DNA from: Paramacrobiotus metropolitanus | Taxonomy: Eukaryota > Tardigrada > Eutardigrada > Parachela > Macrobiotidae | DNA: 64,000 nt | Direction: 5' to 3' | NCBI RefSeq assembly: GCF_019649055.1 | Contig: NW_026570222.1 | Coordinates: 3,720,001 to 3,784,000, forward strand | Notes under the pieces: generated by a model | Told to the model about the DNA's origin: nothing | Database searches by the model: none | The model's input: the letters and a program-made list of their open reading frames with translations, nothing else | Shown: positions 16,001 to 28,667 of the stretch, in pieces | How the letters are laid out: each line of letters opens with the position of its first letter | Numbering within the stretch: the first letter of the stretch is position 1 | Translations under genes and position numbers: made by a program

Positions 16001-19000
16001 ATGGACGATCCGGTGCATACTGCGGCAGACGACGATGCGGAAGCGAAGGAATGGCGAAAATTGATACAGAATCAGAATCGGAAGAACAAGAAGTCTGGTG
16101 GTTTTCAGGCCATGGGTATGTTAATTAGGCACAAATACTCGTAGTTCATGCCGCTGTTGTACCTTGAAGCTGTGATGCGATACGGGCCATCATACGGCCT
16201 ACGACTTTTTCCCCTTATCACTTATGTTAATAATTAGTGGTTTTCGTGTAGTTTCGACTTGTAAAATTTTTTGTGCGGCGTTTAGGTTTGTCAGGTCCGG
16301 TTTTTAAAGGAATTTTGAAGAAAGGATACAAAATCCCCACGCCTATCCAGAGAAAGGTTTGCTTCGTAATATCATTTTCTTTTACGTTAAAAATCACGAT
16401 GCTTATATAGCTGCTGGTCTAACAGTTTTTAATAAGTTATGAAACTAATTAATACCAGATTTTCAAACTTGTTCCAGAGTATACCGGTTATTATGGACGG
16501 TAAAGACATCGTGGCGATGGCGCGTACAGGAAGCGGTAAAACCGCTGCGTTCCTGATTCCCTTGTTGGAGAAGTTGAAGGCCCCGGCTCCCGACAGGAAT
16601 CCCCGAGCCCTCCTTCTGTCGCCTACCCGGGAACTGGCTCTGCAGACCTTCCGCTTCACTCGCGATCTGGCGCGCTACACCAAGCTGACGAGCACGATCA
16701 TCTTGGGCGGCGACCGCATGGAGGACCAATTCGAGGCCATTCACCAGAAACCGGATATTGTCATCGCCACACCCGGCCGCCTACTGCACGTCCTGGTGGA
16801 AATGAACATGAAGCTGAGCAACGTAGAGTACTGTGTGTTCGATGAAGCGGACCGGCTGTTTGAGATGGGATTTGAGGAGCAGCTGAAGGAGATTGTCAAC
16901 CGCATGCCGGCTGCACGGCAGACGCTGATGTTCTCCGCCACGTTGCCCAAATCAGTGGTGGAGTTTGCTAAAGCGGGTCTGTCGGATCCCAGTTTAGTGC
17001 GTTTGGATGTGGACAATAAACTCAGCGAAGGCTTGAAGGTAAGAATTATAACGCATTATTGTCGTCCTCGTCGGTCTTGATCATTTCGTGTGGTGGTCAG
17101 TGAAATAACAGTCGGTTCCGTATTGAAAAACGGAGAAACTCTGAAAAATGCAAGGTTTGCGCCAAATTCTCGTCTGACGTTAGATCTTTTCAGCTGTCTT
17201 TTTTATCGTGCCGTGATGTGGACAAGCCTGCTGTTCTCTGTTGGTTACTACAGAACATCGTGAAACGGAATGAATTGACCGTTGTTTTTGCCGCTACTAA
17301 ACATCATGTGGAATACTTAAAAGACGTAAGCTAATGAAAATTAGTGCTCCTGAAATTACTGATGTAAAATTAGTGCTCTTGAATCAAAATCAGCGCACTG
17401 GGCATCTGGGTTATGCAGCCGAATTTGGCAATAACTCTTTTATATACAGTGCAATAATATCCCGAGTGTACAACACTCAGCATCCAGTCTGCAACATAAG
17501 CTCGCCCTCCTGGCGGGAATATTACTTAAGACTGGAACAATTTAGAAAATTCCATGAAATACATTTTTTGAAGTAAGAAAACATTTGTGTTTCCGCAAGT
17601 GTGTATACGAGTGGTTGTTTTGTTTCGTAGCTGGTGACATGTGCAGGAATTTCCTGTACTTGCCTCTATAGTGCATTGGATCCAGCTGCAAGAAAGATTA
17701 ATCTGGACAAATTTAAGCATCGTAAATGCCAGGTGTTGGTCGTCACGGATATTGCAGCGCGCGGTGTGGACATTCCGGATTTGGACAATGTTATTAATTA
17801 CCATTTTCCACCGAAAGGGAAATTGTTTGTTCATCGTGTTGGTATGATCAAACATACATTTGACAATGTACCAAAAAATTATTATAGGGAACACACTGAC
17901 GTAGCAAGCAACCGGATTTTATAACGTTTGCAGATACTGTGCAGTTATCGTCGCAATGGTAATCTTATCCTTTACGTTCCTGTGTACAGGTCGTGTGGCT
18001 AGAGCTGGCCGAACAGGGCAGGCGTATTCCCTGGTTTCCGGTGACGAGTTTCCTTATCTGTTGGATTTGCATTTGTTTCTGGGGACTTCGTTCAAAGTAG
18101 CCGATACGGATTGTTTAGCAGATGATAGAAATGTATTTGGTACCATGCCACAAAGTGCGATTGATGAAGAAGAAGACTTGTTACGTATCTGGCACGAACA
18201 GTCGGGGGAACTGGCTGCCATGGTTAAAGTGTGCGACAATGGCTATAAAAAGTATTTATCCACACGGCCCGCCCCATCCATGGAAAGTGTTTCCCGGTAT
18301 AAAAAGGAATACCGCGACCTCAAGACTGCCATACATCCAGCATTTCGTATGTTTTAGCCAGGTTTTTTGTGCGGTTCATAGTTGTGATATTGTGGCTTTC
18401 ATTAGGTGACCAGTCATCTGCTGCGGAGAACGCACGAAGTAATTTTTTAGAAGGAATCAAAGGCTACAAACCGCACACGGTAACTTGAATTTCCTTTTCT
18501 AGGCGCATTTCTTGCTCGATAACACAGTAAATGTAACATCAGAACGACTATCTGTGCAGACGATTTTCGAATTGGGTGGCAACCAGAAATCCGAGGCCTT
18601 TGCAGCAATGAAAGCCAAACGCAAGATTCACCAAGCTGCCATTGCTAAGCATGAAACATTCATGGAAAAAGCCAAAGCGCGCTCAGAACAGCTTAATATG
18701 CGTCGGGAAAATCCTGTTGTGGATAATGATTTCGAATTAGTAAGTGCAGAATACACGCAGGCGCGAGCAATAAGTACATCATCTGTTTGCACCGGTTATT
18801 TATTTAGCAACTGATACGGGTTTTTACTTGGATGTTTAGAGTGCATTTAGTGAAATTGTTGCATCGAAACCTCCAAACAAACCAAAAACCTTTAAAAGAG
18901 CTAAAGAAAAGCGAGTGGAGCCGTTTATCCCTTACACGCCTTCTGATTTACATATGGAGAAGGGGTAGGAGCTATGAATTATTTTGTTTAATAAATTCAC

Positions 19001-19772
19001 AGTTATAACGTGCATTCGCATTAGGATGGAAAGGTTCAATAAGACTTTATCCTAGCCTTTCTATTTACAGGCTCGAATTGGAGAAGCGAAGCTTCGTGCA
19101 GGAAGCGCAGAATGCCATGATCGATGTGAATCCCGACGAAACAAACGATATGCTAAAACATAAGCGCCAGCCAAAATGGTAACCAGTGTATTGGGTTTGT
19201 GCAACTGTACATCTTTGGAGGATTTCCTTTATGTCTTAGGGATCGAAAGCGTAAGAAATTTGTCGGGGAAGACACTTCCGATGCGAAAAAGAAGAAAATT
19301 AAAACCGAAAGCGGCGCCTGGATACCTGCTACGTATAAAACTGATTTGTACAGTCAATGGAAAAAATCTCATCAGATCGACTACCAGGATGAAAAGAATG
19401 TTTCGGATGATGAGGCTGAAGCAGTCAAACCCAGAGATCTCCATCACATTAACAGAGCTCTTGGTAGTGGAAGAAGTAAGTGTTTTTCGCAACACCGGGT
19501 TTCCGATTATTGCTTAAGAAAGCTGATTGAGCTCTGCCCTTCTTCTAGTGAAATACATGAAGTCGCAGATGCAGGGACGGCAATCGGCTCAGGATAAACG
19601 GAAGTTTAAAGCAGGAAGAAAGTCGCAGTTGGGCTTGCGATCGATGGAGCAGATTGCCAAAACACGAGAAAAACGGAAATCTGACATGACGTTTCAGAAG
19701 AAGCGCCGAGAAATTAACGAAACCAATAAAGCTTCCCATCAGAATCGCCACAAGAACAAACGACAGCGGTAG
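16001..19772 (+). CDS. DDX54: DEAD-box ATP-dependent RNA helicase DDX54 (Dbp10 type)
   Basis: Nucleolar helicase of the Dbp10 family, expected to work in large-subunit ribosome assembly. Twelve exons: 16001-16115, 16286-16356, 16478-17038, 17194-17325, 17631-17841, 17990-18346, 18406-18479, 18503-18739, 18840-18964, 19071-19178, 19240-19475 and 19549-19772; 816 aa, all phases consistent. Motifs in order: Q motif GYKIPTPIQ, Walker [25 protein letters not shown] ([14 protein letters not shown]), [16 protein letters not shown] and [13 protein letters not shown]. The C-terminal part has [18 protein letters not shown] and a very basic end, which separates DDX54 from other DEAD-box proteins and resembles the Dbp10 C-terminal domain. 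The start ATG follows an acidic, charged N-terminus without a preceding in-frame ATG in the exon. Confidence 0.95.
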
Positions 19773-20324
19773 ATTTCGTTGAGTTTGGGACATACTCGTC
19801 TAATTGCACTTCTGGCAATGCCTGTATACTGTATAGTATCTGTGATAACTTTGACCTCGTCTTATTGGGCTTTGCGGTTTGGCGTCTTATTGGGCTGTTT
19901 AATTCCGAGCAATTTTAATGAAACATTAGACACGTTAGTGCGGAAACTGAAAGCGAGTAGGAAAAGTGAAGAGAAAGAAAATGAAAACAAACGTTTAACA
20001 TCTGGTACGAGTTACGACCATGCTTGACATCGTTGCCCACTTCTCCTCAATCAACTTACTGCTGTAATTAATTATTGCGGCCACGTCTAGCACTGCCAGG
20101 ATGCTGCAGCGTGCACATTACATGATAGATTCATACACGCCGAATTGTAATTGTCACTCAAATAACTGGGTTCCGATATGAGTCGGCAAATAGCATATTT
20201 TAGTTGCATGAATAATATAAAAACAACATATTCGCTCTGCAGATTTTGTCAACAGGCATTTCACCGAATGTTGCTGTATGAGTTTTGATACAGTACTTGA
20301 ACAAACGTTCCATCCAGTTTCATC
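19773..20324. other. DDX54 3' flank
   Basis: Between DDX54 and the chitin-binding protein gene. The open frame at 19779-20027 directly follows the DDX54 stop and is most likely 3' UTR. Nothing else is recognised. Confidence 0.5.
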
Positions 20325-21514
20325 ATGCAAGGTTTATTTTTCCTAACAGTTTCGGCTGTATTGGGCGTCAGCTATGCCGGCGTGGTAATTTCATTTTGCT
20401 GAAAATCAAAATACCTCAAAAGCGATTTCTTGTGGTTTTATTATTGAAGTTGTCTCAATTTATTATAGATATGCCTATGTATTGCCGATTTCCACTCACA
20501 CATTATATTTTTTAGGTAAAGCGACAGGCAGGACAAAGCCCAGGCGTATGGTCAGCGCTGGACCAGCTGCGCGGAAAAACTAGGCTCTCGATTGATGATA
20601 TTAGAGATCTACTAGTTAATGCCAAGCCCGGGCAAGATTATCCAAATTTGGATGACATCCCACCTGGAAATTTTGACTGTGGCGCTCATAAACCGATTCT
20701 ATGCCGACGTTGACACCAGATGTCAAGGTACATTAATTTTATTTTACCAAGGATCGGTACGTACATTACGTCTGAAAATAGATTATATCTGCCTACCAAG
20801 CATATCGATATGGTTAATTTTGTGAGTTCAGCGCTGTTTAATTTTTCGCTAAGATTACGGTCAGAAAGATAGTCATGGTCCGTACTAGTCATAAAGCCTT
20901 CAGGGGTATTTAATACTGTATGATATTATGAACTGCGAGTATCTGTGTAGATAAAACGATGAAACACGCAAACGAAGAGTACGCACCCATGGCATGCAAG
21001 AATGCGTTCGAAAATGAAGTAGAATAATAGTACAAAAAGTTAAATTAGCTGTTAACTTCACTTGTGCAGTTAGGTAATTGATTTTGAAATGTTTTGCAGT
21101 TGTCAGACGATGTGACATAAACGGCAACCAGACTGCCTATATTTGTCCAAACCTTACGGTAACTACTAAGCACTAACTGCGTACTATAGATGCTCGTGCT
21201 CCCATACTCTTCCAATCGAAACTACACCGTATCTGTGAGAATTTCACTAACTCACAATTGTCAGTGTTACTTTATGCCTGCAGATCTTTAACCAAATTAC
21301 ATTGGTTTGCCACTGGTTCTGGGATGTTGACTGCAGTAAAGCTCAACAATTTTACGACTACTCAAACAGCCGCCTCTATCAAGGTCACGACGTGTGGCTC
21401 CTGGACAACGAAGATTCGTACGTTATTGCCGAGAACATTAATGCACTCCCGCCGGTCTCCGGACACAAAGGAAAAAAGAAGGGAAAGAGCCGCAATAAGG
21501 CAGCAGCAGAATAG
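20325..21514 (+). CDS. Secreted chitin-binding (CBM14) protein, frame broken
   Basis: Peritrophin-A/CBM14 protein, expected to be secreted and to bind cuticle or gut chitin. Exons: 20325-20384 (signal peptide MQGLFFLTVSAVLGVSYAG), 20516-20727, 21100-21158 and 21284-21514. The six-cysteine domain is complete when read through: FDCGAHKP, then FYADVDTRCQ, VVRRCDINGNQTAYICPN, IFNQITLVCHWFWDVDC. A basic tail rich in Lys follows. The frame changes by one base at about 20696, between the first two of those segments; read straight, translation would stop at TGA 20711-20713. Correspondingly the exons add to 562 nt, not a multiple of three. The domain is clear; whether this is a working gene, a recent pseudogene or an assembly error is open. 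Confidence 0.8.
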
Positions 21515-23314
21515 ATATTGTTGCGTTTGTTAATGCAGATTCATCCTCGCCTATACCGACCGTACATGTCACATAATTCCGTTGTTTTTCTTGAAATATA
21601 AAAATTAGTGTTGCCCATTTGTTGGATTCTGTACTCGTTTCCTTTTGAAGTGCGAGTACTGTGTAGTTTGACCGTTTTACCCATGTTTTAAATGTGGTGG
21701 TTATAATTTATACAAGACAATTACTAGTACTGCTAGAAAAATACGATTGAAGCCTGAAGGAACATATTTAGTAATTTCTTTATAAAAAGAATACAGAGGG
21801 AAAAAAGCCTTTCCGTAACCAGTATAGTTAATTAACAACAACTTAAGTAATAATGGAGGTATTGAGAAGTAAAAGCCCGCTGCACTATTAGCTCATGATC
21901 AGTTTAAGTTTTAAAAAAGAATTGTGGCGGGCGTGAAGCTTACTGAGGACAAGTTGGATAACTAGAGTAGGGTAGAATGTATTGTACATTCGTTACAATC
22001 CGTGCTGCTTGAACCGGTTTCTGAAGTACGAACTGCAGTATTGCATTACTGTTGCTAAGCCAAAATAAATCGAGAAGCATTACATGAAATTGATTTCGTT
22101 TGCCCGAAAGTCGTGGCAATAAAACGAGACGGGACTGGGATCAGAAGATATTGCTTGTTTCAGTTGATCTTAAGTTTGACAAAAGCTTTGGGTTCGAGAA
22201 CTTTTGTTAATTTGTTGAATTACGTTGTGAGTAATGCGGTATCGAGGGCATAAAACGGGTGGCAAATTTTGTTGTTTTCAGATTCATAAAATTGCAAACT
22301 ATGCGCTCTATAAACCTCAGCAGAAAATCTATTGTAAAAGTATTACTGTTTGTAAAAAGACGTTTAAGTTCACCAGACTGATAGGAAGAGCACAGTAGCT
22401 ATAATACTTGACTGTTTACCATTTTCCATCCTTTGCTGAACAAATGTGCCTGGCGATATCTATGACCTTTATTATGCCCCATAATATGAACATGTCCAGT
22501 TTTGGAACATCAAGTTGGACTATCGGTAATTCAATAACTGAACCCAAGGCAGTGCAAAAAGCCTCTCTGAAAGTAAGCTGACCTGCATATACTATGATAT
22601 AACGCCTTGAAAAGCGATCACTTACGGTTAGAAAAATCTTAAATCTGCTTTATTAGGTTTTGATTTTAATACAATATTTTCTGTTGACTAAGGTGTACGG
22701 TTGTCTAACGCTACAAAAGTGGTTTTGGCTGGTTACTGTTAAATGTTTGCTTGTTAAAACTTCCTAGATTCCGACCAGTACCACACAAAATCCGAAAAAC
22801 CTATTGTTCCGGAAATATAGAAACCGCGCTCACAGTTCTGTCTGTTTTCTTAGCGAACCGCCGAATCTCTCAGCACATGTCTTAACCTTTTTAATGAGTA
22901 GCAGTATCTCTTGTAGTTCGTAGTACCCTTTTTTTATCAAGAAAGTGCATTTCGACTTTAGGTTTCGCACCTTTTCAATTAGGTACTTTCTTTTAAATTA
23001 GCTTTTCTGTTTCTGTTTTATACACATGTGGCTTCTGGCTGCGAAAACTTCTGGCTGCGAAAATCAGAATAATTTTAATTATTGGTAAATTGCGAGTTTA
23101 TTAAATTTTGTACTATGTAGTTTATTTAAAGGTGGATACTTGTCACCTATCACTGTACTTTAATTGTTAGCAATCACATATCGCGATCGTATAACAGTGA
23201 ACTTCTAAATCTATCCGAACGTGTAATCGTGGAATCGATTCGTATTGTAAGGGTATCACTACCGTAGTTCACAGTATTGGCTTTTTGGCTTTTTCAGCTT
23301 GTTCCCAATTTCAG
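21515..23314. other. Gene-poor stretch before the DYRK gene
   Basis: About 1.8 kb of AT-rich sequence with no recognisable exon. It should contain the promoter and the first exon(s) of the DYRK-like kinase, whose 5' end I could not find. Confidence 0.4.
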
Positions 23315-26300
23315 GGTTCGCAGATCCTGGAACGCGAAATCGACGCACAACAGAGACTACCAGTTCCCAGCATCAAACCAGCAGTAATAATTTCTGGTAG
23401 ACGCCCGGTAAACTAAGTAATTCGAATGCGGCATGCGCAGCACAGCCTTTTTCCGACTCAAGAGTAATCGCAGCAATTTTTTACATGTCCTTAAGAATAT
23501 TATACAAGCAGGCTGTAAGAAGAAACTTTACTTTGCAGTAGCAGTAGATCAATGAACATTAACAGAGGGATCTTAATTTCCTTAATCGGACCGATTAACA
23601 AACCGATTAAGAAGTTGACTGATTAAGAAATTTCTCCGGGGAAATTTCTTAATCGGAATCGTAATATTTCGCTGTGAACTGCTTACCGCACTGGCCCCTA
23701 ACTCAAATCGTGCTAGATATTATTTATGGTTAGTAGCACTGCAGATGGCACAATAATGCTTTCTATAAACGAGTATTAAATTAAGCCTGAACTGCGTTAT
23801 GCAGTCCACGAAACTTACGATACTAAAGTCCTTGCGGTACATATATACACACAAGTTGTTGGATGTTAATGGTATCACAAACATACGGTAGCTTGATTCG
23901 ATGAAGAAGATGAATTAAGACCTGTTCTCTATGAAGCTGTTTACACGGTTTGACGATATAAGTAGATTATGCCGTTGCAAGAAGAAAATTAGTAAACTAT
24001 TAGTTGATTTCAAAGGGCGGAAATCATACGCACCGCGATTACGATCGAGACCGCAACGACACAGTACACTACGTTTTGCCTTCGGCCACGGCATCCAGAT
24101 CTTTTAAGAAGACTGACCGGGATCGCACTCTGGAGAGATTACGACTTGTTAAAGAATTAAGAGCTAAAGAAGACCAGGCAAGAAAAGCGGCGGCGGAAGA
24201 AGCGAAAAGAGTTGCTGCTGAAGAAGCAAAGCGACTGGCTGCGGAGGAGGCCAAACGCGCTGCTGCTCATTACGCCGAATCAACAAGACGATCCCTACGT
24301 TGGCCTTTGACACCCGGAGGTAAAAACATTCCTTGTCATTTCTTGATTAGCTGTATGGGCCTGTATCCACTCTGTAGTTAGCGCATATCTGAATAATCAC
24401 CATTCCGCGACTTGCTTATACAGATGTATGCGTCAATCGACAATTGGTTTTAAAAGGTCAAGTGCTTTTCAGAGGTTCTACATTACTTCAAACGTGATTT
24501 AACGGAGTTCGAACTAAACGAGATCCAGAAATACAAAGAAATTTGGTATCTTGGCCTTGGGCGTCAACGAAAAAGTAGAGCAAAACAAAAGAAAGATGAC
24601 CACGATGACGGAATGTACGCAGCGGTACGCTTTGGTGCTAATAGGTAAAATTTAGGCTACTAACCTCACCTTCACTGGCTGCGCTATAAATACAATGGGG
24701 TTATCTTTTGAAGATGCCATGATAAGCAAACACTGCAGATAATTTTAATCGTCCGCACGTAAAGAAGCTTTAAGAGTCACAACTATATTTTAGACGGTTA
24801 AATACAGCATTGCTAATTATTTACAGTACGTATATATTGTATAAGTCGTTAAGCATCTTTTGATATTTATGCGAAATTTTAAATAAGTCCTGTAAGTGAA
24901 TTTATTGAATCTGCAGTACTTAAATACAACTGACTGCTCATTCAAACGCGCACAGATGTACTTTGTAGAGTTATTGATTATTTAAATACTTCAGTTGTTC
25001 ATTTAATAGTGATTACATAATTTACATTGGTTTATTTTACTTTGCAACGCTTGAAGCCCACTTTTGTTTATCGACCACAAACACCATGCAACTCCTTTAG
25101 ATTTATTAACGATAAGTAGCTAAATGAAATCTAGTTGTTATAAAGTCTAGCTTTTTCGCTTGCTTATAATGGTTTTATGTTACTGATACATGTGTGTCTC
25201 GGTTTTCAAATAAAGAGCTAACATTTTAGTAGGTATCAGACTATCAGTAGTACGGACAGTTTTATAGTGGTCATGAGCTAAATTGTTACGGTTTTACTGG
25301 TCTCGGTACAATACTGTACGTTCGTCCGGCATGCAGTAAATAGCCATCAATATGTTTTTGTAGGAAGCCCACGATCACGTGGCTTATCGCTATGAAATTG
25401 TTGGACTGCTTGGAAGAGGATCGTTTGGTCAAGTTTTCAGATGCCGCGATCACAAAAGTCACACCGATGTCGCTATAAAAATGCTCCGAAGTAAAAAGAA
25501 GTAGGTAAAGTAAGTAACTATTCATACGAGGTATGCGTATTTGTACGATGGCTGTTACAAAGAAGCGTGAACTGCTGCTTGCTTGATGAACAGGTTTTAC
25601 CGGCAAGGCATTGTTGAAGTGCGCCTCCTGGATCATCTAAGAAAGAAAGATGCAAAAAATGACAAAAACATTATACATATGCTAGACTGCTTCCATTTCC
25701 GGAAACATATTTGCATCGTTTTGGAGCTGGCTGGGTATGTACCACGAGTTACGAATTAACAATAATCCAAATCAAGGGATCGCGCAGCAATGATTGTTCT
25801 AAATTAAATGTATGTAGTTTTTGCGCAAAATATGTATGCAAGTGAACCGTAATTCGGTTTGCAGTTCCTGCTTACCGTTACTCATCCATACCTAAGATTA
25901 TTCATGTCTGTCCGAACACGTAAACGATACATTTGCTAAACATTTTTCTGCTACGAGTACCAGTTGACAAATCGGCTTTTGATTTACTTGCACAGGATCA
26001 ATCTCTATGATTTGCTCAAGCGCAATGCTTTTAACGGCTTCAGTGTTATGGCTGTAAAGCGTTTCGGATGGAATATTTTACAATCCCTCAGTTTACTTCA
26101 GCAGGAGCAAATTATACACTGTGATATAAAACCGGTTAGTAAAACATCTAGTAGCAACTCTACGCCGTTTATGAAGGCTATGACACACTGACAACTACGA
26201 TTTTGCAATTAAGAATTTGATAAAATGTACTTGTTACTGAAAAAATTAATGGTTTTTTCTGCAGGAAAATATCTTACTGCGAACAAGGCAAGGCATGCCG

Positions 26301-27450
26301 GGCACATCCGTTTACGATATCAAAGTTACCGATTTCGGATCGGGATGTTTCGTACAGGAGCAGATATACTGCTACATTCAAGTAAGGTTACAATTACTGT
26401 TAGACCTGTGGCACCGAAATACGGTAACGGAACACCAACATGTGGGTGATCGAAAGTTAGGCAAAAATAAAATTACTGTACCCGAATCTATGCTGTACAG
26501 TATACATGCATTTTATGCATTGTCGGCCATAGAATCCTGGTTAAAGGAATAATCAAAAGTCAGATCGTAATAGTACTATAATGATTGTTTTTAATCAACG
26601 AATCTGTGCATTGCAGTCCCGCTATTATCGAGCACCGGAAATTATTTTAGGTACCCCACAGGCTTGTACTGTACATTACATACAACTGAAAAAAATGGAA
26701 ACATTGGAAAACTTGTGTGCTGACTTCTGAATTATTTTGAAGGATTTCCTTATGATTGCGCCATTGACATATGGAGTTTCGCATGCGTTCTAGCAGAGCT
26801 GCTATTAGGACGGCCCATATTTCCTGGAGAAAACGAAGCGGACCAACTAGCATGCATAATGGAGATTCTAGGTTTACCCCCGAGGAAAATTCTTACGACA
26901 GCGCCACGTGCTCGATACTTCTTTGGTAAGATTTTAATGATTGATTTCAAATTTTCTATACAATTACAAAAAAATCTGGATGACCCATCACAGATAGCCT
27001 AGGAAATCCCACGCGGCTCATCAACAGCCGCGGAAAGAAACGAATACCCGGCACTAAGCCATTGCATTCCATCTTGAAAACATCTGACCGCCGCTTCCTC
27101 GATTTTATGAAGAAATGCCTTGAGTAAGCGAATCGTACACACCCGAAGATATTACGGATGACAGAATGTTTTAACACAGATGGGATCCACACCTTCGTGC
27201 AACGGCCGAAAATCTTTTGAGTCACGAATGGATGACCGGTCCACCGGGGCGAGGGGCCCGTGATTTCCCCAGTGCCAACCAAATTAACCCATCCGAAACT
27301 GTATCCAACAGCAACTATGACAACCGGGATCTGGTGGCTGAACTATTATCCACCAATCCTTTCAATGAGGACGAGGAGGGCCGGTTAACGGCTCATACGG
27401 AATCCCATACGGAAGACGACATCAAATTATTGACCCAAACATTCTCCTAG
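23315..27450 (+). CDS. DYRK2-like (class II) dual-specificity kinase, 5' end not resolved
   Basis: Tyr-autophosphorylating Ser/Thr kinase of the CMGC group. Exons: 23315-23407 (tentative), 24004-24319, 24473-24624, 25364-25500, 25594-25734, 25996-26134, 26265-26381, 26617-26650, 26743-26925, 26994-27123 and 27180-27450; about 570 codons so far. An Ala/Glu/Lys-rich coiled segment ([20 protein letters not shown]) precedes the DYRK homology box ([20 protein letters not shown]). The kinase domain has [10 protein letters not shown]-loop [25 protein letters not shown] (Ile where most DYRKs have Leu), DFGSGCF and the activation loop [13 protein letters not shown] with the YxY pair. It ends [18 protein letters not shown] plus an acidic tail. 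The apparent TAG after 25500 is avoided by the donor GTAGGT at 25501. No initiating ATG was identified. Confidence 0.88.
23582..23654. repeat. Cluster of CGATTAAG palindromes
   Basis: TTAATCGG-A-CCGATTAA is a perfect palindrome at 23582-23598. At 23621-23654, two 17-bp arms (GATTAAGAAATTTCTCC and its near-exact complement) abut and differ at one base. It lies in a DYRK intron. It could be a small foldback remnant. Confidence 0.6.
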
Positions 27451-28667
27451 TGTCGTCACGAAGGCGTTGAGCGGGAAGCCAACCACATTGTAGAAGCATC
27501 CTTGGATGGAATGAGTCAAAGCGGCGCCCATGCCCTGTATTGCGTAGCCACCAGCTTTGTCTCTGTATGAAATGGACAATTATCGTTGGCGCTGTCTACA
27601 AATGACCGCTTATACCCTCTCACCTGCCCTCTCCGCTGTTAACATACCAGGAAATGGTATCGGGATCCATTGCAACGAGTCGTATTTTGGTTTCCACAGT
27701 GAAAGTGTGGGCGAGCTTTGCCAAGTCCAATTTTTCGTCGCCATCCAAATTTGCACTAGATGCGCCGCCGCTAACGGCGATCTGGGGTGGCAACACGAAA
27801 GACACGGCGGTGATCACTGTATGCTCTTTTCCAGAAAGTCTATCAAAGACACAAATAAACAATATTAAGTAAGGCTGCTGAACTCTTCAGTGTAGTCAAA
27901 GAAACTTCGCAACTTCGCACTCGAACTTCGCGTAAAACTAGAGCACCGTTAATGCGGTTTTGTAGGGATGGTTTTCAAATACGACTGCATATTCCTAAAT
28001 TAATTAAAACAGTTGTCGAACGTGAAAAAAACTAACTTATTATAACCCACTTACTGCTTTATCATGCGGTAATTGTCAGCCGAAGATTTAGGTTTTTCCA
28101 AAATTTCTTTTCCATCCACAACCACTGTATCGGCGGCCACGACAATGTCAGGTACGGATTTCTTCTGCATGACGTTCTGCAACTGGGAACATGTGTTATG
28201 TATGTGGCAGAGGAATGATGTAGAGTATAATTACAACCAATAATATTAAGCAACAATCAGGCACCGCAACAGTCCGGACTCCGGATTAGGGACAGAAAAG
28301 CAAAGCAGCCTTACATTGTCAGTAGTGCGACGGTCGTCAAACTGACGATTACTCATGTTTTTCAAGGCGTAAATTATTTTGTTGGCAACGTTAGCAGTAA
28401 CGTATTCTTTCGCTCCAGCAAATGTAGTGGAATCGAGGTTCTCCACTGCTTCCGGAATAGCCAAGTGTGACAGCACAGGAACGTTCTAGGGAAGAATAAC
28501 AGGCGCTCACAGTCCATGCTTTTTCAAATACGTACTCAAACCAAAGTGTTACACAGTCTTGGGCCAATACGTACTAGTCTTTGAAAAAGTTCCCGACGTC
28601 GAGGCGACCCACTAGCCAAAAACACCTCGCTGCGATTCAAAAATTCTAGCGCGCGAGCCACAGACAT
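27427..28667 (-). CDS. Maf-like nucleotide pyrophosphatase (ASMTL N-terminal type)
   Basis: Member of the Maf/HAM1 nucleoside-triphosphate pyrophosphatase family, which hydrolyses dTTP, UTP and modified nucleotides. Five exons on the minus strand: 28667-28575, 28485-28315, 28182-28055, 27839-27624 and 27562-27427, giving 247 aa. Signatures: [16 protein letters not shown] near the N-terminus, [18 protein letters not shown] in the middle, [19 protein letters not shown] with the catalytic KAGGY, and [10 protein letters not shown]. The length suits a stand-alone Maf protein; the methyltransferase half of vertebrate ASMTL is absent. An insert ([20 protein letters not shown]) lies in the second half. 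The stop codon lies inside the last exon of the convergent kinase gene, so the two coding sequences overlap by 24 bp. Confidence 0.92.

Noticed and set aside
19779-20027. 82-codon ORF after DDX54
   Set aside because: It starts 6 bp after the DDX54 stop at a non-ATG codon and is best explained as 3' UTR.
24625-24644. Donor AG|GTAAAA at 24644 as the end of the DYRK exon
   Set aside because: It gives the wrong phase for the next exon; the donor at 24624 (GTACGC) aligns exactly with the DYRK linker before HDHVAYRYE.
25501-25503. In-frame TAG in the DYRK kinase domain
   Set aside because: A GTAGGT donor starts at this very base and restores the conserved KKKFYRQ junction in phase, so the TAG is intronic.
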